DNA from: Pegea sp. RAD2-039
Lineage: Eukaryota; Chordata; Thaliacea; Salpida; Salpidae
NCBI GenBank assembly: GCA_034620365.1
Contig: JAQGEQ010000335.1
Span: 1 to 64,000 of the forward strand
DNA: 64,000 bases
Direction of reading: 5' to 3'
Below, piece by piece: positions 23,979 to 37,165 of this stretch. Position numbers and translations under genes: made by a program. The notes under the pieces were generated by a model that searched no databases, was not told the DNA's origin, and worked only from the letters and a program-made list of their open reading frames with translations. Within the stretch, counting starts at the first letter, position 1; each line of letters starts with the position of its first letter.

Positions 23979-26900
23979 ATTTGAAATCTTTAAAAAATGT
24001 CACTTGCTCGTTAAATGGATTAAAACATTTTACTGGAAAAATCATTTTTTTGTATCTGGTATTCAAGATGAGTTTCAGTTTTGACATCTAACAGGAATGC
24101 CAGTTAGTTAATTAAGCAACTAGAGACATTGAGCAGAAAATCTTGTGGAGAAGCATGTTGGAAACAATTGTTTATTGTTACTAAGTTATCTGTTTCTAAA
24201 AACTCGATAAAAAACATAAAAAAGTGAAAATGTCAGAAAGAAAGTATATCAGATAAAATAGAAAAAAAGGAAAAGAAGCTTCGGCCAATATAAAGTATAA
24301 TGACAAGATTGCAATAAATAATTCAAACCTTAGAAGAACTCGATTAAAAAATACAGAAGAAGGAGAAATATATTGAAATCATATTGAATGATCCAAGTAT
24401 AATATAAATAAAGTTAAACAACAGTTAAAAAACTAAAAACCGTTTATCAAATCGATCAATTTAAACAAGTAGATATGAATTTGAGGTAAACTGATTTTAA
24501 GTAATAAAAATCATAACAAAATAATATTGCTTGAAATATCTGAAGATGTAAAAAACGTTTAATGCTAATTATCAACAGTTTTTAATCTAAAATTAAATTA
24601 AATATAATGAATATGTCTTCTATATGAACAAAATGTCTTAGACTATTAGTATATACTGTTTGTTGATCGTAGTTATCATATTTTTGTACAAAGTTTAGTT
24701 TTCGTAAGATATTAAAATCATATCTGTACTCGTAGCTTGAACCTTAATAACCTATAATAAAAATGTATAGTAGCGTCATACTTAATCTTAGATGGCAAAG
24801 CCAGATTATGAAAAGTATTATCAAATAAACAAACAATGTGTGTTTTTATAAAGGCAAACAAAAATACTGAGAAAATGTGTGGAAAATCACTTAAAGAAAC
24901 TATAGCAGTCAACATTTTTTACATTTATTTAATACGGATAGATGGTTTAAATTTTTACTTTACAACAATCTAAATGAAATGTTTGAGTTTCATTTTGACG
25001 ATCTTTAAAAAAATAAATCCTTATAATAAGACAATAAGAATACTTCAAAAGAACTTTAGAAAAATATTTAGTAACAACTGTTTGTAACTTTATTCTAAAC
25101 GATACAGATAAACTCTGAGAAACTCGCCTAAAAATTTTATCAAATTGGTAAAATAAAATAAACTTCTATAGCGAAATAATTTTTTTCACATTCACTACAT
25201 GCTCTCAAAAGCAGTAGATCTTAGGGAGATAGATTTTAAAGATTGATTTTTACTTTTTAGATTTAATATTTTACAAATGACTAGAAACTAATTTCATCTG
25301 GGTTTGTTTGCTTTTATCTTAAAGCTTGTTAAAAAGTAGTTATCATAAAAATTAAAACTTTTAGGCCAGGCAAGAATATTATTTTGTGTTTTCTTTACAC
25401 AATTAGTCAAAAAGATAGCCATAAAACGAATAAATCAACAATCAGATGCTGTTATAAGACTTGTGGTTGTACTGAATAAAAGGTTTAGTGTAAAAAATTT
25501 AATTTATTTTCTATCTAAGCTTAATTTTTAAAAAAGTTGCATGAAGGCTTCTTGAAAAAATTATTTAAGAAAGTTACATAAAAACAGTTTAACAACTCTG
25601 ACTTTTCTTGTATTAAAAATAATGCGATGTGGTCTGACAACTTTTTACGATGTTTTGGTTATTATTTGCCATCAGTTCTTCAAATTCTTTAAGTTTGAAA
25701 TTACTTTTGTAATAATATTTTATTAAAAAGGATTTTCTGGAATTAATGGGAAAAACTATTTAGTTTTTTTTTAAATGGATGAAATTTTTTCTATCTATTA
25801 TTATATACCTTTATTAGTTTTATTTTTGATGATTTTTCTTTAAGCATATTTTTAGTTTTTACCAATTTAAACTTTTGTAAAAAATTGCTTTTTTACAAAG
25901 TTTTGTATTTTTTATCAGAAATTACCAAGCTTGTCAGTATTCTTTTATTAACAACAAAATTTATATATGCTCTGAAAATATATGTCTCACCTTATGACAA
26001 ACTGTTTTAATCTATTATTCATCTCATTTATTTGTTAATTAAGTTTAATCTTTTATTAGTTTTTGAATGTTTACTTTTAATCGAATATTTTTTTCTTAAA
26101 TTTGTTGTTTTTCTGGCTTAATTTTCATCTTGTTTATAATTTGTGAATTTTGTTGAAAAATTATTTTCCATTTATAATTATTTTCCAGAAATATTTTGGT
26201 GATTTGTTTAATTAAATTAATTAGGTAAATAATATATATTTGAGTTTTTTTTAATAAATTTTCATTAAATAGATTATTATCTAAATCATTATCAATTTAA
26301 GAATTTATTAAACTTTGATGCTTATTCATCAAATGTGAAATTATATTTTCTATTTATATTTTTTAGATGATAAATGAAATGTATTACATTTATGTTTATA
26401 AACTAAAATATCATATTTTGATTGTTTTGGTTTAACAAGGTTAATAAATATTAGAATTGCTCTTTATATACAATTATATATATTTTTCAAAATTAAATAT
26501 ATTAATGATGGTTTTATTTAATCTTTTCCAATATCAGTTTATTTTTAGATTTTTTATGTAGGTCATCTATTTTAGTTAGTATATTAAGGTTAACTTAATT
26601 CATCTTTCATTATTTATATATCTTTCATGGTTTATTATTTTGTATTTACTTCTCATTATTTTTGTGATAGAAATCCAAATCAATCATTTAATAATGTGAA
26701 ATGATGATATTTATAAGAAAAAGTTTAAACTATCATCTTTATTTTGATCATATGATGTTTAATTTTATCATTTATATTAAATTAGTTGTATTACATTTTT
26801 ACTTCCTTTTAAACCATCTACAAATTAGTTTATGGTTGTAAAATATTCACTTATGTGACCATTTGATTTTTTATGTTAATTAAATTGGTTACCTTTTCTT

Positions 26901-27797
26901 ATATATTTATTGGTTTTATATTTTATCAGTTATTATTTGAACAAATATCTTGAAAAATCTATATTATATAAAATATTACTCTATAAACTAAGTTTTAAAA
27001 ACATTTTATATAATTAATTTATTTTTAAAAAAACTGTATTGATATACAATTAGAACTAATTATTTAATTAACTTTTGTTTAGAAAGTTAACTGATTGTTT
27101 AGATAATTTTATTTATTGTTTATCCTTTTTGTTCAGAAATTTTTTTGGTAAATAACTAAAATTTATAATAAAGTAAACTCTTGAATTAATTTTATATGTT
27201 AAATAATTATTCTAAAGGTACTTTATAATTGATATGCTAAAACTGATTGTAATATACTTCATGATAATTTTTTAAATAACTTAAAATTGATGGAAAAAAC
27301 ATACTTTTTATAGAAAGTTATTTACTTGAACATTATGCAATACTTTTATCTATGTTTAAATCTTAAAGTTCCACTAATAATTTAAGTTCCAACTTTGTTA
27401 GTATTAAGTAACTGTTTTAAAAGCAGTTTATTATATTTGTGTTAATTTTGTATCATTCTCTAAATTATTTAAAGTTTTATTTATTATTGGTTTTCTTAAA
27501 TTCAATAAATAAATTGGTTTAATGATAGCAATTGTTTATGTTTGATTTGTTATTCAAATTTCTCTTTTGTATGAACTTAACTTTATATTTTTCATAAAAA
27601 TTTCTCTTTGAATGTTGTATATGAGTCTGTAGTTGTTGTTTCTGTTAAGTAGTATTCACTTAAACTTGTACTTTTGATTCAAGTGTTGTAAATGGTATCT
27701 TAAACACACTAAGTGCCAGCCATTTTTTTTATAAAAGTAACAAATCAATTTTAGGTGGAAAATTTTTGGTTATATTTGTGTTAATTTTGACTTAATA
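23979..27797. other. Long AT-rich intergenic region
   Basis: About 3.8 kb with no supportable gene. From about 25.7 kb it becomes T-rich on the plus strand. It must contain the 3' end of the membrane protein gene and the GOLPH3 promoter. No element, RNA gene or tandem array was recognised. Confidence 0.6.
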
Positions 27798-29212
<1,415 letters not shown>

Positions 29213-31807
29213 ATTTTTAATGAAAGAAGAATTTTTTTTCCGATTTGACTTAACCGCGATGCGGTGGTCACATTCTTGTTGACTACAATTGTATCATTTC
29301 AACATATAATTATCACAATTTTTATGTTTCTTTCTTGGTGGGCGAAATTCTTTAATCGAATATATTAAAAGATAGGTTTCCTTAAATAGTCCAATCTCTT
29401 GTAAATAAAGGTTTATTTAGAAATACAATTTTTTTGTAAACGCATTTATCTTTATGTATGTTCACTATCAATATTTTATTTCACTTTTTGATGTCAATTG
29501 ATATTTATTTACAAAACCGACAAATCTCACAGATATACAAATTATTTTCCAAGTTTAGTATCAAGCACTTCTTATTCTTTTCTGTAAAATTGTTTATGTT
29601 TTACATCTACATTATTAATTTGAAAAATCTTCATAAACTTTATATAACAACATATAATTTCACTTCGTTTTCAGTTTAGATTCATCTCTCTATTTTTATC
29701 TTAGTTTTTGTTTCAACTTTCGTCCCGAAAATCATCTACATTGAATTCCCGAATAACTATTATTTCCTTTAAAAACTTTCTTAATGTCGTATCTATTCGA
29801 CAATATATACCATTCATGCATTATTCCATTAATACTGTTTTTTTCTTTATATCAAAAGTCCTACGAAGCAAGATATAAAGTAGATACATACATGTTTCAA
29901 CTTGTATATTACCTGCTACAATCTCATCACAACCATCAATTGATTTCTTACTAACAACTAAATTTAAAACTTTTTCAATTTATTTTTTTACTTTTTAAAG
30001 CAAACTTAGGTTAAATTTTCCTAAAGATTTTTTGAGTAAAAATGTTCATTATTTTAGTTGAATGATCAATCACAAACTAGTAGATGTAGTTTACTTATCT
30101 AACGTTTATTGAAATAATCTAAGTGAATTCAATTCACAAAATATTTAACAATCAAGAATTGCTTGGTATTTATTTCATTAACTTACACGACAAATGTAGA
30201 TAGTCAAGCTTTTTACTTATATTAGTTATCCAGATGCAAATATTTAATTCGAATAATTTGCTTAATACTTATTTGTGTATAATAAATCAACATAATTATT
30301 TATCTGCTATCACAATTCTGCTTGATTAATATAATTCAGCAACAGAACAGTATTTGATATGTGACTATCTCGACAAAATTTTTGAAGTTATTTAGTTTCC
30401 TTCTTGTGGTATTTGCCCAAATATTTAGTTTCAATTTTTGGTGATTTATTGATTTTACATTTTCAGATATTTTATTCTTTCTTTAGTCAGAAGTTTTCAT
30501 TTACGACTCTTTAAGATATTAATTAAAAAGACTTCTTCTAACAGGACTTACATTTCAAATCCTTTTATTATTAAAGTTGGTGGTTTTAGTAAATTGTTTT
30601 AAATAGGAATTTTATTTCCTGCAAAATGAAATAATATTTTACTTATATGATAAAACACAAACAAAATTAAATAGTTAATAAGTTGATTTATACTTCAATG
30701 CACCTGATTTTGTTGGCGAGACTTTTGTGTTTCAGTTTTTGATGTCAAATATAACTTTCGTAATTATCATCTTATATTGAAAGTAATTATCATTGTTAAA
30801 TGAAATTCAAAGATAAAAATTTAGATTTTTTGAAGTAGTTTTTTGAAGGCTTGAATAATTTATCAAAATCATAAAACTTATTTTTTAACGTTTGTTGACT
30901 TATATTGCTAAAAACTTATAATAATTATTCATTGTACTTTAATAAAGAAACTTTGGAAGGCTTAAAGCTTTGGTTAAGTTTTTCTAATTTATATTTTAAG
31001 AAATAATACAAAATAAGGAATATTTTTACAAAATCTCTCTCAAAAAGTTATTAAAATTAATTCTTGCTGCTAAAGTCACAGTTCTGTAATATAAAAGACT
31101 TCTTCAAAAGTAATTGATATGTTTAAGAACAGAAGATTAGCTCTGACAAGAGAGCTTAAAAACCTCTGAGTAGTTTTCTTTTGTGACTGATTTTTTCGGT
31201 TCTTTATTTATAAAATTTAATTAATTAACGTCAAGTGCTTAGAAAGTTTCATTTAGAATTGTACACCGCTATATTTTCGAAAAATCAAATGATTATATGT
31301 TAAAATATACTATTTTATCTGATCATAATTTATAGTCTCATTTCATATACTTTACATGAAATTACTTGGTTTAATCATTTGAGAATTTAGTTTTATATAA
31401 TAATAAGTTAGATTAATTCAGCAACAGTGGGTGAATTTTACACAGAAATTAATTTAATAAAAGCTATTTAGCTTGATTAAGCACCTTAAAATTTAAAAAC
31501 TGCTTGGCCCACAAAAACTAGTCAAAAAAAACTCATGGTTGGTAATCAAGAGTGCTGAGGACTTGTTTGCTCATGTCCATACTGAGCAAAATACTTAAAT
31601 ATTAGTGAGTATGATCTTTAGAATCTGTACATTAACCTTCATTGACTGACTTGGTAACAAAATCAAAATAAAAAAAGTTATACAAAATGTATTCACGAAG
31701 ATATCTAACAAGACAACATCATTTCATGATCAATGAAATTAGTGACTGTCAACCAAACTAAGTCAATATTAAATTTCAAACTATTTTTTAATCTAACTTC
31801 ATCAATG
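29213..31807. other. Intergenic between GOLPH3 and LSM6 (tail to tail)
   Basis: AT-rich, about 2.6 kb, holding the 3' ends of both convergent genes. Short frames such as 29458-29679 are low-complexity and not convincing. Nothing else seen. Confidence 0.6.
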
Positions 31808-32512
31808 TTACAAACGTCGCTGTTTTTGAGTACTTATATAAAGGACATTATTGCCCCGCAGAAAAGCATCTCCATATTTATTTTTCAGTTGACCATTTAC
31901 ATATTCTTCTGTCTGTTCTAAAGCAATGTTCATATAACCATCAAGGCAGGCTAAAACACCTATAAAAAATTTAAATAAATTCATTTAATACAATTGATAA
32001 CATTACAAGCTTTTGAAGAAAATTCTTTGAATAAAAACATCTCAATTAAATAAAGTAAATTATACACATGAGAAGTCAGTCTCAAAATATAAGTATATGA
32101 AAAAATTTAAATAATCGTCTGAAGACTATAATTATATTTAAAGTTGGGCCAATATTTTACTAGGGGTTGCCAATTTATTATATAGATAAATAGCAATATC
32201 TAAATTATTTAAAATTGATCAAAGTTTGAATTTGTATAAACTTGAAAGTCAATATTAAAAATCATGAATAAAACTTATCTAATCAATATTTAAGTCTTAT
32301 AAAATTTAAAAACATAAATTAAGAAAATTTATGCTAGAAAAAACATATGGGTATGGATAATATAAAAATATTAAAATGAAATAGACTATCACTATAAGAG
32401 ATATATATCAAACAAACTTACCTCTATAATCAACACCAGAATTAAGTTTTACAACAACTGGCTTTCCAATAATTTGCTTCAGAAAATCACTAGGATTTTG
32501 TTTCTTACTCAT
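31808..32512 (-). CDS. LSM6: LSM6, U6 snRNA-associated Sm-like protein (2 exons)
   Basis: Exon 1 is 32422-32512 and exon 2 is 31808-31960; they join in phase within a Gly codon (DYRG|VLACLDG). The protein starts MSKKQNPSDFLKQIIGKPV and continues through VKLNSGVDYRGVLACLDGY (Sm1 motif), MNIALEQTEEYVNGQ, NKYGDAFLRGNNVLYIS (Sm2 motif) and a basic KQRRL end. It is about 80 residues long, as LSM6 always is, and nearly identical to human LSM6. It sits in the Lsm1-7 ring (cytoplasmic mRNA decay) and in the Lsm2-8 ring, which binds the U6 3' end in the nucleus. The donor is gtaag and the acceptor tttatag. Confidence 0.97.
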
Positions 32513-33485
32513 TTTGTTTTATTAAATTTAAAACAATTCTTCAATATTTAAATATATGTTAGAAAATATAATTATAAATATTGCTTCATTTATAATTTAA
32601 ATAAAGTTCACATAAGTTTTTATATTAAAAGTATGTATAAATAGATAAGACTACATAAAAAAGTTTAAAATTAAATAATTTCATGTTTTACCTAAGACCT
32701 TTTAAATATATTTTTTGCTCATACTACTTGGTTTTATTTGATTTTTGTTCGCTATAAGAGCTGTTGAACTTATAACTCGAAGCCATGCATTGAATAAATA
32801 AAAAAATGATATAACATAAATATATAAAATTTTCATACTAATTATCATATACGACAAAAGCTTAATAATTCAAATGTACAATATTAAATTACAAATTTAA
32901 ACTTAAATAATGCTAAATTTAGCACTGATGCTTAGTACATAGTAAGATGCTCCAAAAATTTATGTTTTGAAAATTAATCGAAATAATTTATTGGGCGAAA
33001 ATATATATTTTGAATTGATTTCATAGTTTTTAAAGTACTTTAAATAGCTTTAAATAGCTAAATGATTTAAATACTATATAACTATAAATAACTTAAATTT
33101 AGTATTTAATGTACTTGAACTAATTTTAAATATGGTTCAATCCCTACAAACTTTTGAACGATCAAATATGAATTAAAAATCTGTTTTAATTCATCAAATA
33201 TTTATTTCTAAGTTTATGTATTTATTGTACAAAATATTTCAAAATTTTTTATCAAAATATACCCACACATTCTAATCAGATGTATGATAAAAGGTTTTTG
33301 TAGCATTAGTAGAATTTGCCTTCATTATATCTTAGTGTTTTACAAAACTTTTGAAAAAAAGCAGAGAAGTAATTTTGGTTAAGAAAAATTATACTTGAAA
33401 AAAGCTTAACATATTTATTAACAAAATTATTCATCTTTTAATTGAATTACTATAAATGAAATTATTTTTAATCAATTAAGTTGGT
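32513..33485. other. LSM6 upstream region
   Basis: AT-rich, with the LSM6 promoter presumably within the first few hundred bases. Short taaatag-like repeats occur around 33035-33090. No gene seen. Confidence 0.55.
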
Positions 33486-34100
33486 GATATTAAAAAACTC
33501 GAATCTGTTCAGGCAACATTTACGAGATTGGCATGCAGGAAACTCAATATTAAATACGATAGTTATAAACACCGTCTTAGATTCTTGAATTTAGATACTT
33601 TGGAACTTTGACGGATTGAGTACGACTAAATTCTTATTTTTGAAATTATCCATAATTCAATTGACCTTAAATTCGATGATTTCTTTTCCATTAGTTCTTC
33701 CCTCAAGTTATATCAACTCAGACGACACACATTACACCTTAATAAGTCCATGTCACCTGGTATATTAATCAGAGCAAATTTTTTTCTCATACCGCACAAT
33801 TAGTACATGGAACCAGCTGCCATCAGATATTGTCATATCAGAATCACTCGCTTTGTTCAAAACGAAGTTGAACCATTATAACATTGCCAATACTGCCATT
33901 TCTAAACTGTGAATTTTTCCCTTTTTAATATTACTATAATTCTATGTAAGTGTTCACTTTTATATGCTTTGGATACTACTGAAATGCCATTTCTATTATT
34001 TCTATATTTCTAATTTAATAGATATTATTTGTGAGAATGTGTGTTAATGGAAGGTACTCTCCTTAGGCACCCTCCTTCACATTTATTTTAATAAATAGAA
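33486..34100 (+). mobile_element. 3' fragment of a non-LTR retrotransposon (LINE, CR1/Jockey-like)
   Basis: The sequence translates, in more than one frame, to the end of a LINE reverse-transcriptase ORF: AcRKLNIKYDSYKHRLRFLN, then LILIFEIIHNSIDL, LRRHTLHLNKS, NFFSYRTISTWNQLPSDIV and SLALFKTKLNHYN. The TWNQLP...LFKTKL signature is typical of CR1/L2/Jockey elements. At least two in-frame stop codons (around 33615 and 33630) and one single-base frameshift near 33783 show it is dead. A 3' UTR follows, with the stem-forming ggtactctccttaggcacc and an AT-rich tail ending near 34100. Everything upstream is missing, consistent with the usual 5' truncation on insertion. Confidence 0.85.
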
Positions 34101-35002
34101 TACATTAATTAATTGCCTAATATACTATTTATTTTCAAACTGGTCATTTCAAGAGAAATTTTAGAACTTCTTAGCTATGTAAGCTTAAATAAGACATTTT
34201 TACTTTAAGAACGGCGTTGCTAAATTAATACTTTATAATTTAAGGCTATTTGAGTAGCTTTAATGCTTTTCATTAGCGAAAGTTTAGATGTAAAAATAAA
34301 ATGTTATTACAACATAAACTTCTTAGTATTATATCAAGTTAGGAAATCTGACGTGGTAGAAAGTTTTGCTTTAAATTATCACTTTCATTGATAACTTTTA
34401 CAAAATATATGTTATTCATGAAAAAGCTATTAAGTTTTTCCACCGAATATAATCAAATTTCAGTTATTTTTTATCATGTAATAATTAGCTTTAAATAAAT
34501 GTTTCATCGCCGAAAGCCACATTATTCAATACAATCTTTAAATTTCTTTGTAACTGTTCCTCATACTGCATGTAACTCATGTAAGTAGAACTTTTCTAGA
34601 AGCGTCTCTAAAACTGTTTTTTATTTAAAGTTGTTTTGATAGTAATTTATTGATGGATAACTAGAATTTTATATTTATTAATTATATACTACCTTTGTAG
34701 TCATTTATATCTAAACTTATTTTAATAAATATTGTAACTTATTTTTGATAAATGTTGTATGCTTTTTTTTATACTTAAGAAATTCACTAAATACAAATTA
34801 TATAACATTTTAATTAATTAGATTTTCATGAAATATTAAAAGTTTTTGAAATATACAAAAAATTATTTTTATTTATAAATATTTGTAAAAGTTATTTGTG
34901 ATTTATAGACCAGTATATATCACATTTAATTTAAGCTAGCTATCTAAACCTGGTAATTTTTATAAGTTGTTTTTCTTTTTGCATTTAATTTATTTTTGTA
35001 GA
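34101..35002. other. Intergenic, LINE fragment to GT31 gene
   Basis: AT-rich. The last bases before the GT31 start codon are a T-rich tract ending in tttttgtag directly before aATG, which resembles a splice acceptor. No separate gene seen. Confidence 0.55.
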
Positions 35003-37165
35003 ATGTCTGTTTCAAACTTTTGTAACAGTGTTATAAAACATCGGTTTTCATTACTGAAAATTGTTGTTTGTTCAATTTTGATATTAAATTTGATTACTCT
35101 TGGAGTTAATAATCAAAATCTAAGAACAAAAATTAAAACTTTAGAAGCTCTCAATCAAAAATGCAATACAAATGAAGATGACAAAAAGAATGGAGTTGTA
35201 GATGTTCATAAAGAAAAAATAGTTGAAAAATCTGAAATAAAATTAGAATATTCACAGGTATCATATTGAATTGATTATTTCTAAGTAAAATTATTTTGTT
35301 TTTTTTTATCTAAACTAGTTCTTATAAATCATATTGTATACATCTTATATTATAAATCTCTAATTATTGTTTTAATTAATGCTGTTCTACTTGCCATGAG
35401 TATTTATGAGAACTGTTATTTAATTTATTATAACAGATATTTTAAAGTCAATTTATTTTTTGTATCTTTTTGTTATCTACAAAAGTTTCTTAATTATTTC
35501 ATTTAATATTTTGTATAATGAATTTATTTGATAAAATATATTTTTTTCATTTTATAATTTAAGTGACTTCTTTTATTCAATAAATTTTTTATTCAGTAAT
35601 ATTATTACTATTATTTTTAATCAAACTTTTTTATTTTGTGTCTTTTTAACAGAGAAAATATTATCCATTCATTTATAATTTACCTAATAAATGTAAAGAT
35701 CAAAATGGAAACCCTGAGCCCATATTGTTGCTGGTTGTCATCAAATCTATAACATCCCAATTTGATAGAAGACAATCAATTCGTCTTACTTGGGGTAATG
35801 AAGATAATATTCCTGGTATCAAATTCCAAAGGTGATTACAATACTATGATATAAAAAGATTTGATTTTATAAAAACTGCTTTCATTTTGTGAGAATGTGT
35901 GTTAGTGAGAGGTGCTCTCTTTAGGCACCCTCCTTCACATTTATTGTAATAAATAAATAAATTATTATTTTTTTGTTCTTATCTTTAAATTGATATTTTG
36001 AAATCTATATGTCAAGTAGTTAATGATTAAATCCGACATCATCAGTTAGTAGATTTTTCATATTTGAAGATATTTCTTTTCTTGAAAATTCTTATGTTAT
36101 AAATTGTTGTTATAATTACTAGTAGTTTATCAACATTTATTTTTTCAATTATTTTATACTGATTTATAAAACCTTTATATAAACTTTGTTGAGTATAAAA
36201 ACAATTGATAAAATGCTTCATACCTGTTCTAGCTGGTTGTCTTTTTCATATATTTTTTATTTTTTACAATAAACTCAGTTGTTTGAAGCACAAAAGCCAA
36301 ATAATAACTTTATTTTATTCTAAATTAATAGAAATAAATTATACTCTTTGTTTTTTAGAATTTTTCTTCTTGCTCGCTCCCAAGACTCTAAAAAAGAAGC
36401 TCTCTTAGCCGAAGAAGTTGCAGAATATCAGGATATAATTCAAGGAGATTTTGTTGACTCATTCCGAAACTTAACAATCAAAGATATCATGTTTTTAAGG
36501 TGGATGATTACATATTGCGGTCATGTAAAATATATTTTCAAGGTTGGTTTGTTTTTACTCATAAAAAGTTTTTTGTCACGCTTAACTGACCATCAAAATT
36601 AGTTTCTTTAAGACTTAGTAAGCAGCCTCATTGTAACAAATAAACATTTTAGGGTGATGATGATGTGTTTGTCAACATGAACAACATTGTTGACTACATC
36701 CTCTCTCTATCATCTCAACAATCACGGAATTTGTTTGCTGGCAGTGTTCTTTATCCATCTCCAAGAATAACGGACCCTAAAAGCAAATATTATGTATCTA
36801 GCAATCTTTGGCCTGAAAAATATTATCCTCCTTATGTCTCCGGAGGTGGATTTGTCATGTCTTCTCTTATGGCTAAAAAGATCTTTGAAGTGATTAAAAT
36901 AACTCCAATCATTCCAATTGATGATGCTTTTATGGGCGTTTGCTTGAAAAAGCTGGGAATTAAACCCCAAAACCACAAAGGGTTTAAAAGTTGGGGAGTT
37001 AATCGACGGAAAGATGTTTGTGTCTATAGGGAAATAATGACTTTACACAAATTAAATAGCGATGAAATGAAAGAGATGTGGAAGAAGATGAAAGATTCCG
37101 ACTTTTCTGAATGTGCACTTCTTGTAGAAACCAATAATCTTACTAAAAAAATCGATAATAGGTAG
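35003..37165 (+). CDS. Glycosyltransferase family 31 (beta-1,3-galactosyl/GlcNAc transferase-like), 4 exons
   Basis: Exons 35003-35257, 35653-35831, 36359-36542 and 36653-37165 join in phase to 376 residues, typical for this family. A type II Golgi topology is visible: a short basic N-terminus (MSVSNFCNSVIKHRF), a membrane anchor LLKIVVCSILILNLITLGV at about residues 17-35, and a lysine/glutamate-rich stem. The catalytic domain carries family motifs: LLLVVIKS, RRQSIRLTWG, EYQDIIQGDFVDSFRNLTIK, the metal-binding DDD in KGDDDVFVN, YPPYVSGGGFVMS and DDAFMGVCLKKLG (the EDV.VG equivalent). It probably adds a beta-1,3-linked Gal or GlcNAc to glycoproteins or glycolipids; the donor sugar cannot be told from sequence. 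The second intron carries a LINE 3' tail. An upstream ATG at 34967 would put an extra hydrophobic stretch in front and would cross a likely acceptor site. Confidence 0.92.
35888..35962 (+). mobile_element. LINE 3' tail inside GT31 intron 2
   Basis: gtgagaatgtgtgttagtg through caccctccttcacatttatt matches the 3' UTR end of the LINE fragment at about 34030-34100 with a few substitutions, and ends in an (aaat)n-type tail. Only about 75 bp are present, so this is a severely 5'-truncated insertion of the same family, in the sense orientation of the gene. Confidence 0.8.

Noticed and set aside
29240-29290. ccgcgatgcggtgg hairpin considered as a tRNA or other structured RNA
   Set aside because: No A/B boxes, no cloverleaf; a short chance hairpin downstream of GOLPH3.
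31733-31921. 62-codon plus-strand frame
   Set aside because: Antisense to LSM6 exon 2, which is a near-perfect family match.
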